This document shows positions 26,217 through 35,059 of a stretch of DNA of 52,353 nt, one piece after another. This DNA comes from Teichococcus deserti. Lineage in GTDB: Bacteria > Pseudomonadota > Alphaproteobacteria > Acetobacterales > Acetobacteraceae. Both the position numbers and the translations under genes were made by a program. How positions within the stretch are numbered: position 1 is the first letter of the stretch; every line of letters begins with the position of its first letter. The notes below the pieces were generated by a model. It was given only the letters and a program-made list of their open reading frames with translations. It made no database searches and was not told the DNA's origin. The stretch spans positions 1 to 52,353 of the forward strand of contig NZ_MLCO01000060.1 in assembly GCF_001982615.1 (NCBI RefSeq). Direction: 5' to 3'.

Positions 26217-28148
26217 TCACCGCGCCGCAGCCGTGCGGGGCATCGACACGACCGACACCTTGCGCATCATTCCGGTCTCCATGTGGTAGAGCATGTGGCA
26301 GTGGAAGGCCCAGCCGCCGGGCGCGTCGGCCTCGATGTCCACGTCGACCGTCGAGCCGGGCTTGATGTTGACCGTATGCAGCAAGGGATTCTCCGCCCCG
26401 TTGCCGACCTGCGGCATCATCCACATGCCGTGCAGGTGCATCGGGTGGTTCATCATGGTCTCGTTGACGAAGCGGAAGCGCGCCCGCTCGCCGAGGTGCA
26501 ACTGGATGGGCTGCGCCTGACTGAAGCTGTTGCCGTTGATGGACCAGAAGTACCGCTCCATGTTGCCGGTCAGCCGGATCTCGATGATCCGGGTGGGCTC
26601 GCGCACCGGGTAGAGCGGCTTCGCGGCCCGCAGGTCGCGGTAGGACAGCACGCGGGCGCCCGGCGGCGCGCCGACGTCGTTCACCAGCGGATCTGGCATC
26701 GCCATGCCGCCATGGCCCATGGCGCTGTGGTCCATGCCGCCCATGGCACCGTGGTTCATGCCAGCCATCCCGGCATGGTTCATCCCGGCCATGTTGGAGT
26801 GGTCCATCCCCGGCATCGCCGAGTGGTCCATGCCCGCCATGGAGGAATGGTCTATCCCGGCCATGCTCCCGTGGTTCATCCCGCCCATGGAGCCGTGCTG
26901 CATGCCCTGGGAGCCTCCGGCGGGCATCTGCATGGCGGAGTGGTCCATGCCGCCCATGTCCATCGGCGCGACGTGGCCGGGCGCGTCCACCTCCGGCATC
27001 GGCGTGCCGCGGTCGAGGCCCTTGGGCCCGTAGTTCATGCCCATGTCAGCCATGGTCAGGACCGGGCGCGGGCGGTGCGGCGGCAGCGGCAGGGCGGGCA
27101 TGCCCTCCTGGGTGGCGAGGCTGAACTGCGCGAAACCCTGGCGGCCCATGGACTCCGCCAGCACCTGGTACTGGCGCCCGTCGCGCGGGCGGACCAGCAC
27201 GTCGAAGGTCTCGGCCGGGGCGATGCGGAATTCATCCACGGTGACCGGGCGCACGTTGTTGCCATGCGCCTGCACCACGGTCATCTCGAGGCCGGGGACG
27301 CGCACGTCGAAGTGGGACATGGCCCCGCTGTTGATGAAGCGCAGGCGTACCGTCTCGCCCGGCCGGAAGACTGCGGTGAAGTTCTGCGCCGGAGTGTGGC
27401 CGTTGACGAGATAAGTGTAGCCGCCGACATCTTCGATGTCGGTCGGGTCCATCCGCATGTCGCCCCACATGATGCGGTCGGAGACGATGGCCGAGCGGGC
27501 GGCGCCGTCTGGCGCGCGGCGGAGCTCACCGACCAGGCTGGCCAGGGTGCGCTTGTTGTAGTTGTAGTAGCCAGGGTCACGCTTCAGGTTGGCGATGACG
27601 TGGCTCGGCGTCTCGTCCGTCCAGTCCGACAACTGGATGATGTAGTCGCGGTCGTAGCCGAAGGGCTCCGGCGTCGCGGGGTCGATAACGATGGAGCCGT
27701 AGATCCCGGACTGCTCCTGCAAGCCCGAGTGGCTGTGGTACCAGTAGGTCCCGGCCTGGACGAGCGGGAAGCGGTACTGGTGCGTCCCGCCTGCGTCGAT
27801 ACCTTGGAAGCCGTCGCTGATGCCGGGCACGCCGTCCTGGCTGCTCGGCAGGATCAGGCCGTGCCAGTGGATCGAGGTGTGCTCGCGCAGCCGGTTGGTG
27901 ACATTGATCACCACCTCCTCGCCCTCGCGGAAGCGCAGGACGGGTCCTGGGATCTGCCCGTTGATGGCCATGGCCGGGCGGCGGCGCCCGGTGATGTTGG
28001 CCGTCACGTGGGACAGAGTCAGGTTGAACTCGCGCGGCATCACCCGGCCGACGGCGGGCTGTGCCAGGGCAGCAGGGGCGGCTGGGAACGCCAGGGCGGC
28101 GACCCCAAGGCTCAGCGCCTGCCGCCTGCTCAGCATGTTGTTGGTCAT
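26217..28148 (-). CDS. copA: Multicopper oxidase CopA (periplasmic copper resistance)
   Basis: A 643-residue Tat-exported oxidase (signal [20 protein letters not shown]). Copper ligands appear in the standard four blocks: HWHG ([10 protein letters not shown]), HSH ([10 protein letters not shown]), HPMHLHG near residue 575, and [12 protein letters not shown] near 625. Between domains 2 and 3 is a Met/His-rich insert of nine GM(D/N)HxxM-like units. It probably oxidises Cu(I) and binds periplasmic copper. It lies between a cupredoxin gene and copB. It is distinct from the P-type ATPase at 19446, which carries the same symbol in other species. Confidence 0.93.
   Translation of the reverse strand: MTNNMLSRRQALSLGVAALAFPAAPAALAQPAVGRVMPREFNLTLSHVTANITGRRRPAMAINGQIPGPVLRFREGEEVVINVTNRLREHTSIHWHGLILPSSQDGVPGISDGFQGIDAGGTHQYRFPLVQAGTYWYHSHSGLQEQSGIYGSIVIDPATPEPFGYDRDYIIQLSDWTDETPSHVIANLKRDPGYYNYNKRTLASLVGELRRAPDGAARSAIVSDRIMWGDMRMDPTDIEDVGGYTYLVNGHTPAQNFTAVFRPGETVRLRFINSGAMSHFDVRVPGLEMTVVQAHGNNVRPVTVDEFRIAPAETFDVLVRPRDGRQYQVLAESMGRQGFAQFSLATQEGMPALPLPPHRPRPVLTMADMGMNYGPKGLDRGTPMPEVDAPGHVAPMDMGGMDHSAMQMPAGGSQGMQHGSMGGMNHGSMAGIDHSSMAGMDHSAMPGMDHSNMAGMNHAGMAGMNHGAMGGMDHSAMGHGGMAMPDPLVNDVGAPPGARVLSYRDLRAAKPLYPVREPTRIIEIRLTGNMERYFWSINGNSFSQAQPIQLHLGERARFRFVNETMMNHPMHLHGMWMMPQVGNGAENPLLHTVNIKPGSTVDVDIEADAPGGWAFHCHMLYHMETGMMRKVSVVSMPRTAAAR
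26700..26970 (-). repeat. Met/His-rich tandem repeat inside the multicopper oxidase gene
   Basis: About nine imperfect units of the form Gly-Met-(Asp/Asn)-His-x-x-Met, such as [14 protein letters not shown] and GMDHSNM. They are encoded by near-repeats of CATGCCNGCCAT on the plus strand. Similar units ([15 protein letters not shown]) recur in the cupredoxin gene at about 28365-28440, so the two proteins share a copper-binding repeat. Confidence 0.85.
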
Positions 28149-28194
28149 CGTTCGATCCTTGGCCGCGACGGCGCGGCGTGGCCTTGCTGGCTGG

Positions 28195-28773
28195 TCAGCG
28201 CGAGAAGACGACGTTGCCCACCATCCCGGACTCGTAGTGGCCCGGCACGTTGCAGGCGAACTCCAGTTCGGCGGCCTTGGTGAACTTGAAGATCATTTCC
28301 TCGGTCTGACCTGGGTTAACCAGGACAGCGTTCGGGTCGTCGTGACGCATCGCAGCGCCGCCATGGTTCATGCCGCCGTGGCCCATGGCGCCGTGGTTCA
28401 TACCCGGCATGCTGGAGTGGTCCATGCCTGCCATGGCGTCCTTGCGGGTCGCCGACATCATGCCGCTCTCGAACATGGCCCGCATCTCACGCTGGTGCTG
28501 CTGGTGCATGGCGGCGGTGCCGATGTTGAACTCGTGCAGGAGCTCGCCCGCGTTGCGCACCCGGAAGCGGATGGTCTCGCCAGCGCGGACCTGGATGCGC
28601 TGCGTCTGGTAGCTGTTGTCGCGCATGACGATGTCGATCGTTCGCTTGACGTCCTGGGCGCGGCCGAGGGTGCCGAACTCCTGGTAGGACTGGTCCGCGG
28701 CGGCGGGCCAGGTCTGGCCCGCGACGGCGAGGAGGGCCAGGGCGGCGGCCGCGACGGAGGTGACAAGACGCAT
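28195..28773 (-). CDS. Periplasmic cupredoxin with Met/His-rich insert (CopI-like)
   Basis: A 192-residue protein. The signal peptide ([19 protein letters not shown]) ends at PAAA. The cupredoxin fold shows the first His ligand in LLHEFNIG and the later ligands in [13 protein letters not shown]. Between them is an insert with MHQQHQREM and [20 protein letters not shown] units. This resembles the CopI/CopA-associated cupredoxins of Cu-tolerant proteobacteria. It is the first gene of the second copper block, upstream of copA and copB. Confidence 0.85.
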   Translation of the reverse strand: MRLVTSVAAAALALLAVAGQTWPAAADQSYQEFGTLGRAQDVKRTIDIVMRDNSYQTQRIQVRAGETIRFRVRNAGELLHEFNIGTAAMHQQHQREMRAMFESGMMSATRKDAMAGMDHSSMPGMNHGAMGHGGMNHGGAAMRHDDPNAVLVNPGQTEEMIFKFTKAAELEFACNVPGHYESGMVGNVVFSR

Positions 28774-28972
28774 CTCTAGGCTTCCCCAGTCTGTGCAGGC
28801 GCGGGAAAGGCAAGGCCCACGCTCGATGTGACGGGGTCAGGATGGCGGCCGAGTGCGAGCCGAAGATTGCCCGAGTGTGACAAGATATTTCATGGAGGCG
28901 GCGGGCGGCCGTATCGACCCGACGGACAAAGCATGCGGCACTTCTGGCATTCATTCGGGCCGCCAATCCGGC

Positions 28973-29005
28973 TTGACATCGGGAATATATCGGCAATACC
29001 AGATA
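28973..29005 (+). promoter_or_regulatory. Likely arsR promoter/operator
   Basis: TTGACA at 28973-28978 is followed by an imperfect dyad, ATATATCGG (28986-28994) against CCAGATATAT (28999-29008). AATACC-like bases fall about 17 bp from the -35. The dyad overlaps the start codon at 29007. No ribosome site is visible, so the arsR transcript may be nearly leaderless. ArsR would be expected to autorepress here. Confidence 0.55.
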
Positions 29006-29006
29006 T

Positions 29007-29360
29007 ATGGAATCGTATGACGCCCTGGCCTGCCTCGGTGCCCTGTCGCAGTCCACGCGCCTGGAAACCTTCCGGCTCTTGGTCCGGCATGAGCCGGACG
29101 GCCTGCCCGCCGGTGAGGTGGCCCGGCAACTCGACGTTCCCCAGAACACGATGTCCACGCACCTGGCGGTGCTGACGCGCGCTGGCCTGCTCCGCTCCGA
29201 GCGCCTCAGCCGCTCCATCGTCTATCGGGCCGACCTGGAGCGCCTGCGCGAGATGATGCTGTTCCTGGTCAGGGACTGCTGCGGCGGCCGCGCCGACCTG
29301 TGCCAGCCCCTGATCGCCGACCTGCTGCCCTGCTGCCCGCAAGAGAAGGCTGTCCCATGA
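29007..29360 (+). CDS. arsR: ArsR-family arsenite-responsive repressor
   Basis: A 117-residue winged-helix repressor starting MESYDALACLGALSQSTRLE. The recognition helix is in the NTMSTHLAVLTRAGLL segment. It lacks the classic alpha-3 CVC site but has Cys91, Cys92 and Cys99 after helix 5 (VRDCCGGRADLC), plus Cys109/Cys110. This is like the C-terminal As(III) site of Acidithiobacillus ArsR (Cys95, Cys96, Cys102). Its stop overlaps the arsC start (ATGA). Confidence 0.9.
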   Translation: MESYDALACLGALSQSTRLETFRLLVRHEPDGLPAGEVARQLDVPQNTMSTHLAVLTRAGLLRSERLSRSIVYRADLERLREMMLFLVRDCCGGRADLCQPLIADLLPCCPQEKAVP

Positions 29361-29782
29361 GCAACGTGACCATCTACCACAACCCGGCCTGCGGGACGTC
29401 TCGCAACACCCTGGCCCTCATCCGCAACAGTGGCGAGGAGCCGCAGGTCATCGAGTACCTGAAGACGCCGCCGACGCGGGAGGAACTCAAGGGCCTCATC
29501 CAGCGCATGGGCGTGTCGGTGCGCGACGTGCTGCGCCAGAAGGGCACGCCCTATGCAGAGCTTGGCCTTGGCGACCCGTCTCTTACGGACGACCAGTTGC
29601 TCGACGCCATGATGGCGCACCCCATCCTCATCAACCGTCCCATCGTGGTGACCTCGCTCGGCGTGAAGCTGTGCAGGCCGTCCGAGGCGGTGCTCGACAT
29701 CCTGCCGAACCCGCAGCAGGGCGCCTACGCGAAAGAGGGTGGTGAGCCGGTGGTCGATGAGCAGGGCCGCCGCCTGATCTGA
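29357..29782 (+). CDS. arsC: Arsenate reductase, glutaredoxin-dependent type
   Basis: A 141-residue cytoplasmic enzyme reducing arsenate to arsenite with glutathione and glutaredoxin. The catalytic Cys12 is in HNPACGTSRNTL. Conserved Arg-containing segments include KTPPTREEL and HPILINRPIVV. Length is as in E. coli R773 ArsC. The ATG overlaps the arsR stop; the longer upstream frame lies inside arsR. Confidence 0.93.
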   Translation: MSNVTIYHNPACGTSRNTLALIRNSGEEPQVIEYLKTPPTREELKGLIQRMGVSVRDVLRQKGTPYAELGLGDPSLTDDQLLDAMMAHPILINRPIVVTSLGVKLCRPSEAVLDILPNPQQGAYAKEGGEPVVDEQGRRLI

Positions 29783-29890
29783 GAGCCGGGCGTCCGCGCC
29801 TTCTCCCCCCTTGACGACGACGTACTGCACCGCTCCGTCCCAGGTGAGCGGGTATCCTGGCGCGCCCTGAAGTCTGAGAGCACCCTCTAC

Positions 29891-31204
29891 ATGCTGGCCT
29901 TGGCTATCTTCGTCTTCACCCTCGTCCTGGTCATCTGGCAGCCCCGCGGCCTCGGCATCGGCTGGAGCGCCATGGGCGGCGCCGCGCTGGCCCTGCTGAC
30001 CGGCGTCATCGGCTGGGCCGACGTGCCGGTGGTCTGGGGCATCGTCTGGGATGCCACCTTCACCTTCGTGGCGCTCATCATCATCTCGCTGCTGCTGGAC
30101 GAGGCCGGGTTCTTCCAGTGGGCCGCGCTGCACGTGGCGCGCTGGGGCGGCGGCAACGGACGGCGGCTGTTCCCGCTGATCGTGGTGCTGGGCGCGCTCA
30201 TCGCCGCCTTCTTCGCCAACGACGGCGCGGCCCTGCTGCTGACGCCCATCGTCATGGCCATCCTGCTGCGGCTGAACTTCTCGGCAGGCGCCACGCTGGC
30301 CTTCATCGTGGCCTGCGGCTTCGTGGCCGACACTACCAGCCTGCCGCTGGTGATCTCGAACCTCGTCAACATTGTCTCGGCCAACTACTTCGGCATCGAG
30401 TTCGGCCGCTACGCCGCCGTCATGGTGCCGGTGAACCTGGTGGCCCTCGTCGCGACGCTGGCCGTGCTCTGGGCCTACTACGGGCGCCAGGTGTCCGCCG
30501 CCTACGCGCTGGACCAGTTGGAGCGGCCGAGCGCCGCCATTCGCGACCACCTCGTCTTCCGGGCGGCCTTTCCGCTGCTCGCCGTGCTGCTGCTGGCCTA
30601 CTTCGTCCTGGCGCCGCTCGGCGTGCCGGTCGCGGCGGTGACCAGCGCGGCCGCCCTGGTGCTGCTGGTGCTGGCCGGGCGCTGGCACCGGGGCGGCAAC
30701 GGCGCCGTGGTCTCCATCCGCAAGGTGCTGAGCGAGGCGCCATGGCAGATCGTTGTCTTCTCGCTGGGCATGTACCTGGTGGTCTATGGCCTGCGGAACG
30801 CCGGGCTGACGGACCACCTGGCTGGCACGCTGGAGTGGCTGGCCGGGCATGGCCTATGGGCGGCGACTATCGGCACCGGCGTCGGCGCTGCGCTGATCTC
30901 CTCGGTGATGAACAACATGCCCAGCGTGCTGGTCGGCGCCCTGGCCATCGAGCAGGCCGAGGGCATCCCGCCCGCCATCCGCGAGGCCATGGTCTACGCC
31001 AACGTCATCGGCTGCGACCTCGGCCCCAAGTTCACCCCCATCGGCAGCCTGGCGACGCTGCTGTGGCTGCACGTGCTGGCGCGCAAGGGCACCACCATCA
31101 CCTGGGGGCAGTACATGAGGGTCGGCCTCGTCATCACGCCGCCGGTGCTGCTGGCCGTGCTGGCCGCCCTGGCGCTCTGGCTGCCCGTGGTCCGCGCGCC
31201 ATGA
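29891..31204 (+). CDS. arsB: Arsenite efflux pump ArsB
   Basis: A 437-residue membrane carrier with about 12 spans ([15 protein letters not shown] first). Family segments include [31 protein letters not shown] and [11 protein letters not shown], followed by [21 protein letters not shown]. It exports As(III)/Sb(III) using the proton gradient; no arsA ATPase gene is near. A 108-base gap separates it from arsC, and its stop overlaps the next start (ATGA). Confidence 0.94.
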   Translation: MLALAIFVFTLVLVIWQPRGLGIGWSAMGGAALALLTGVIGWADVPVVWGIVWDATFTFVALIIISLLLDEAGFFQWAALHVARWGGGNGRRLFPLIVVLGALIAAFFANDGAALLLTPIVMAILLRLNFSAGATLAFIVACGFVADTTSLPLVISNLVNIVSANYFGIEFGRYAAVMVPVNLVALVATLAVLWAYYGRQVSAAYALDQLERPSAAIRDHLVFRAAFPLLAVLLLAYFVLAPLGVPVAAVTSAAALVLLVLAGRWHRGGNGAVVSIRKVLSEAPWQIVVFSLGMYLVVYGLRNAGLTDHLAGTLEWLAGHGLWAATIGTGVGAALISSVMNNMPSVLVGALAIEQAEGIPPAIREAMVYANVIGCDLGPKFTPIGSLATLLWLHVLARKGTTITWGQYMRVGLVITPPVLLAVLAALALWLPVVRAP

Positions 31205-32271
31205 GCGGTCGGGTCTTCCGCGACGTCGTGGTCATCGGTGGCGGGCAGTCCGGCCTCGCCGCCGGGTACTTCCTGCGCCGTCAGGGCATCGACTTCGAGA
31301 TCCTGGACGCCAACGACCGACCGGGCGGCGCCTGGCCGGACGCCTGGGACTCCCTCCGCCTGTTCTCGCCAGCGCAGATGAGTTCGCTGCCTGGCTGGCC
31401 CATGCCCCCATCTGCGGGCGGCTACCCCACCCGGGACCACGTGGTCGACTACCTGGAGCAGTACGAGCAGCGGTACAGCCTGCCGATCCAGAGGCCGGTG
31501 CGCGTCAGGGACATCCTGAGCTCGCCGGACGGGCTGTCGGTGCGCACCGACCGCGGCACATGGCTGGCGAAGGCGGTCATCAGCGCGACCGGGGGCGCCA
31601 GCCAGCCCTACATTCCGCCCTACTCCGGCCGAGCGCTGTTCCAGGGCAGGCAGGTCCATTCCTCTGCCTACCGCTCCCCCGACGAGTTCGCAGGCCAGCG
31701 CGTGCTGGTGGTGGGTGGCGGCAACTCGGGCGCGCAGATCCTGGCCGAGGTCTCCAAGGTCGCGGAGACGGCCTGGGTCACATTGGAGCCGCCCCGCTTC
31801 CTGCCGGATAGCGTGGACGGCCGTGTGCTGTTCGAGCGCGCGACAGAGCGGGTGCGGGCGCAGATGGAAGGCCGGGAGGCGGATCTGCCGAAGGGTGGCC
31901 TGGGCGACATCGTCATGGTGCCGTCCGTGCGAGAGGCCCGGGACCTGGACGTGCTCTACACGGTCCGGCCGTTCTCCCGCTTTGTGGCAGACGGCGTGGT
32001 CTGGCCGGATGGCACGCGTACGGCCGTGGACGCTGTGATCTGGTGCACGGGCTTCCGGGCGAACCTGAGCCACCTGGCGCATCTGGGCGTGCTGACGGCG
32101 GAGGGTCACGTCGCCGTCGAACACGGCCGCGCCACGCGCGAGCGGCGTCTCTGGCTGCTCGGCTATGGCGACTGGACCGGCGCCGCCTCCGCGACGCTGG
32201 CGGGCATCACCCGGTCCGCCCGCGACACCGTCCACGCCATCCAACAGTTCCTGACGACGGGGAGACCCTGA
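31201..32271 (+). CDS. arsO: Flavin-dependent monooxygenase, ArsO type
   Basis: A 356-residue flavoprotein. The FAD-binding [15 protein letters not shown] lies near the N-terminus. The NAD(P)H-binding [16 protein letters not shown] is near residue 170. WCTGFR and the Ala-Ser-Ala-Thr-Leu-Ala-Gly end match the single-component CzcO/ArsO group. ArsO genes are regular members of ars operons; the reaction is not settled, and oxidation of trivalent arsenicals has been proposed. It is coupled to arsB and arsH by overlaps. Confidence 0.85.
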   Translation: MSGRVFRDVVVIGGGQSGLAAGYFLRRQGIDFEILDANDRPGGAWPDAWDSLRLFSPAQMSSLPGWPMPPSAGGYPTRDHVVDYLEQYEQRYSLPIQRPVRVRDILSSPDGLSVRTDRGTWLAKAVISATGGASQPYIPPYSGRALFQGRQVHSSAYRSPDEFAGQRVLVVGGGNSGAQILAEVSKVAETAWVTLEPPRFLPDSVDGRVLFERATERVRAQMEGREADLPKGGLGDIVMVPSVREARDLDVLYTVRPFSRFVADGVVWPDGTRTAVDAVIWCTGFRANLSHLAHLGVLTAEGHVAVEHGRATRERRLWLLGYGDWTGAASATLAGITRSARDTVHAIQQFLTTGRP

Positions 32272-33008
32272 TGCCCTCCGACCTCGACCTCTCGCTCCCC
32301 AACGTGGCCGACGAATACCTCCAGACGCCGGACCTGGGTAAGCTGGGCATCTCCGGTGCGAGCCAGCATCCGCCGCGCATCCTGCTGCTCTACGGCTCGC
32401 TGCGGGAGCGGTCCTACAGCCGCCTCCTGGTCCTCGAGGCCGAGCGTATCCTCCGCCGCCTCGGCGCCGAGACGCGGGTCTACGACCCCCGCGACCTACC
32501 GGTGGTCGACAGCGTTCCCGCCGACCACCCCAAGGTGGTGGAACTGCGGGACCTGTCCCTGTGGTCCGAAGGCCAAGTCTGGTGCAGCCCGGAGCGGCAC
32601 GGCGCCGTCACCGGCATCCTCAAGAACCAGATCGACTGGCTGCCCCTTGAGAGCCGCGGCGTCCGGCCGACCCAGGGGCGCACGCTGGCGGTAATGCAGG
32701 TCTCTGGCGGCAGCCAGAGCTTCAACGCCGTGAACACGCTGCGCCTGCTCGGCCGCTGGATGCGGATGATCACCATCCCGAACCAGTCCTCGGTGCCCAA
32801 GGCCTATGAGCAGTTCGACGAGCAAGGGCGGATGCTGCCGGGCCCGCTCTACGACCGCGTGGTGGACGTCATGGAAGAGCTCATGAAGTTCACCCTGCTG
32901 ACGCGGGATGTATCAGGCCACCTGACCGACCGCTACAGCGAGCGCAAAGAGCGGGCGGAGAAGCAGGCCAAGATTGACCTCGCCGCTGCGTCGGGTGCTG
33001 TGGGTTAG
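32271..33008 (+). CDS. arsH: NADPH-dependent FMN reductase ArsH
   Basis: A 245-residue flavodoxin-fold enzyme. The FMN phosphate loop is [15 protein letters not shown]. Family segments include [23 protein letters not shown] and [23 protein letters not shown]. ArsH oxidises trivalent organoarsenicals such as methylarsenite to the less toxic pentavalent forms. The start overlaps the arsO stop (TGATG). It is the last gene of the ars operon. Confidence 0.94.
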   Translation: MPSDLDLSLPNVADEYLQTPDLGKLGISGASQHPPRILLLYGSLRERSYSRLLVLEAERILRRLGAETRVYDPRDLPVVDSVPADHPKVVELRDLSLWSEGQVWCSPERHGAVTGILKNQIDWLPLESRGVRPTQGRTLAVMQVSGGSQSFNAVNTLRLLGRWMRMITIPNQSSVPKAYEQFDEQGRMLPGPLYDRVVDVMEELMKFTLLTRDVSGHLTDRYSERKERAEKQAKIDLAAASGAVG

Positions 33009-33058
33009 ATCATCCGCAGCCCGGAGGCATTTCAACGAGAATGCTGAACAAGTCTGAG

Positions 33059-33102
33059 ATGTTGACAATCTTGGCTATATAATGAACGTACGTTGTCAAC
33101 AT
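33059..33102. repeat. Inverted repeat between arsH and the TIR gene
   Basis: The arms ATGTTGACAA (33059-33068) and TTGTCAACAT (33093-33102) are exact complements. A second 10-bp palindrome, AACGTACGTT, at 33085-33094 overlaps the right arm. The element is AT-rich compared with its surroundings. It lies 3' of two convergent genes, so it could be a terminator, a stray operator or the scar of an insertion. Confidence 0.55.
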
Positions 33103-33130
33103 TCCATGTCGATGAGCGGCCACCAGGCTG

Positions 33131-34069
33131 TCACCACCTCATGGCCTTCATGAACATGTCCCAGTAGAACTCGGCGCCGCCCTGGAAGGTCAGGCGCGAC
33201 GAACGCTCACCATGCGTCGTGAACCCCAAGGGCCGCATGAAGATGCCTTCCTCGTCAGACTCTATGAACAGAGACTCGTTGAAGCTGCCTGCCCCCATGT
33301 TCTCGCTGGAGGAGTAGGCGATTCCTCTGGGACTCTGCTCCATGGCGATGTGGCAATAGGCGCGCTTCTTGCCGCCGATGTAGGCGACGGCAGAGAATTT
33401 GTGCGCGTCGATACGCTTGAACCGGGTCTCAACGCCGTCATTCCGCGCCTGGAGTTCCTGGAGCGAGTTCTCGAAGAACTTGGCCATGAAGTCGAAGGCG
33501 TCTTCCCGGAATTGATCGACATCGGCTTCGGTGAAGGTCTTCGGCAGCCTGAGGTTGCTTGAGCGGGGTCCCGGGGCCGCCACGACCGGCGACTGGGGTG
33601 CGGCAGGCGCCTGCTGGGGTGAACGCGTTGCCTTCATGCTGGCGAGCGCGCCCTTCAGGGCCTCGACCACTTGCATGAACCCTTCGTCGAGGTCTGGGAA
33701 GGTTGTGATAGGCTTCCCGTCCTTCGGCGTGGCCATCAGCTTGCCAAAAGGCGTTCCATGCCAGTCGCACCGCCTGAGGATAACTGGAATGACCCGTGCG
33801 TCACCGGCCTCATGCCGCTCTAAAGCCCGCTTCATCTCCCGGTCATAGCAGTAATCCGATGCGATGAAGTTGGCGCTGACCAACAGCAGGATGACATCTG
33901 CCGCTTCCAGTTCGCGGCTGATTGTGTGGTCGAGATCACTGCCAGCGGCGATGCGGCGGTCATGCCAGGTCTCGATGACGCCCTGGCGCTTCAGACCTGC
34001 GAGATGGATCTCAAGTTGATCCCTGAGAGCCTCGTCGACGTGGGTGTAGGAGAAGAAGACAGTGGCCAC
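33131..34069 (-). CDS. TIR-domain protein
   Basis: A 312-residue protein. Residues 1 to about 140 form a TIR domain: VFFSYTHVDEALRDQL, then DRRIAAGSDLDHTI, then LLLVSANFIASDYCYDREM, where E78 falls at the catalytic Glu of NAD-cleaving TIRs. A Pro/Ala linker follows. Residues 175-312 form a domain I do not recognise (FTEADVDQFREDAFDFMAKF .. RSSRLTFQGGAEFYWDMFMK). The start is GTG at 34069 with GGGAGG upstream. Bacterial TIR proteins often act in antiphage defence by depleting NAD; that role here is inference. It has no same-strand partner nearby. Confidence 0.8.
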   Translation of the reverse strand: MATVFFSYTHVDEALRDQLEIHLAGLKRQGVIETWHDRRIAAGSDLDHTISRELEAADVILLLVSANFIASDYCYDREMKRALERHEAGDARVIPVILRRCDWHGTPFGKLMATPKDGKPITTFPDLDEGFMQVVEALKGALASMKATRSPQQAPAAPQSPVVAAPGPRSSNLRLPKTFTEADVDQFREDAFDFMAKFFENSLQELQARNDGVETRFKRIDAHKFSAVAYIGGKKRAYCHIAMEQSPRGIAYSSSENMGAGSFNESLFIESDEEGIFMRPLGFTTHGERSSRLTFQGGAEFYWDMFMKAMRW

Positions 34070-34218
34070 CGCTTACGCGCCTCCCGCAGCAGAACAGGGC
34101 TCCAATTATCAACATTGGTGCACATAGCCTCAAGTCCGCAGGAGAAACGCGGTTTCAGATGAGAGCCATGAACAGACGGTGGCCAGTTCCATTGAGCGCC
34201 GCGCTGTCCAACGTGCTC

Positions 34219-34386
34219 CTACTTGTGGCGCCAGACTTTCCAGGCCGAGATCAGCAGGATGACGGCCAGGGCAGACAATAGTACCCCGTCCGGCACCAGC
34301 CCGAGCAGGCGGCCGTCGATGATTGCCCGCCGCCGAAGGAGGCTGGGAGAATTCGTGCCTCCGGGGTGGTCGATGTGCTCATAGCG
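34219..34386 (-). pseudogene. C-terminal fragment of a membrane protein (TauE/SafE-like?)
   Basis: A 55-codon frame ending LLSALAVILLISAWKVWRHK before TAG at 34219. It is preceded by RAIIDGRLLGLVPDG and bounded upstream by an in-frame stop. The pattern of a terminal hydrophobic helix with a Trp-Lys-x-Trp-Arg end resembles the last helix of TauE/SafE exporters. No start codon or upstream helices remain. It follows the GNAT gene on the same strand and may be the relic of a lost last gene of that operon. Confidence 0.4.
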
Positions 34387-34453
34387 TCATGTTTGGCCAG
34401 ACACATCGACCTGCCAATCCCCTGGACATGCTGGGTGACCGGACGTGCCGGGT

Positions 34454-35026
34454 TTACTCGACTTCCGGGCTGGTCTTATCGCCGTCTCCCAGTGCCAACT
34501 GCATCAGCACGGTGTCCAGCCAGCGCCCATGCTTCCGACCGACAGACCGCAAGGTACCGATCGGCTGAAATTTGAGCGCCTTGTGCAGGCGGATGGACGC
34601 CTCGTTGGCACTGTCGCCGATGACGGCCACCATCTGGCGGTAGCCGAGCGCGGCGCACTCCTGGATGAGGGCCTCCAGCAGGCGTCGGCCGATGCCGTGA
34701 CCACGTGCCTCCTCGCTGATGTAGACGGAGTTCTCGAGCGTGTTCCGGTAGGCAGGCCTGGGCCGGTAGGCTCCCGCGTAGGCGTAGCCGAGCACGCGGC
34801 CATTGGCGTCCTCGGCCATTAGGTAAGGCAGCCCGCGCTCGGCGATGGCGATCCGTCGCTGACGCATGTCCTCAGCCGTCGGTGGCTCCGTCTCGAAGGT
34901 GGCGGTGCCGTGGAGCACGTGGTGCCGGTAGATGGCGGCGACGGCGTCCATGTCGGCATCGAGGGCAGGCCGAACGGTCACTTCGGCGGGCTGTTTGGCG
35001 GGAACGGCTGTGTTGAGTTCAGGCAC
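34454..35026 (-). CDS. GNAT N-acetyltransferase, phosphinothricin/ArsN type
   Basis: A 190-residue acetyltransferase. Residues 16 onward show the PAT pattern: VTVRPALDADMDAVAAIYRHH, TATFETEPPTAEDM, GYAYAGAYRPRPAYRNTLENSVYI, then the acetyl-CoA loop EEARGHGIGRRLLEALI and the KALKFQPIGTL end. Relatives acetylate phosphinothricin, and those in ars operons (ArsN) acetylate the analogue arsinothricin. It begins with GTG. The MFS gene ends 34 bases upstream, and the context of arsenic genes favours the ArsN role. Confidence 0.85.
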   Translation of the reverse strand: MPELNTAVPAKQPAEVTVRPALDADMDAVAAIYRHHVLHGTATFETEPPTAEDMRQRRIAIAERGLPYLMAEDANGRVLGYAYAGAYRPRPAYRNTLENSVYISEEARGHGIGRRLLEALIQECAALGYRQMVAVIGDSANEASIRLHKALKFQPIGTLRSVGRKHGRWLDTVLMQLALGDGDKTSPEVE

Positions 35027-35059
35027 GGACGTCTCTTTCTCCTGGTTGGATGATGACTG

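Noticed and set aside
26700-26970. Possible CRISPR-like array
   Set aside because: The periodic units are in-frame codons for a Met/His-rich protein segment, with no unique spacers.
26139-28283. A 714-codon plus-strand open frame
   Set aside because: It lies antisense to the multicopper oxidase gene; its product is His/Val/Gly-rich low complexity, a mirror of the Met/His codons.
30118-32271. A 717-codon plus-strand frame
   Set aside because: Its first half is an out-of-frame reading of arsB; only the part from 31201 (ArsO) is real.
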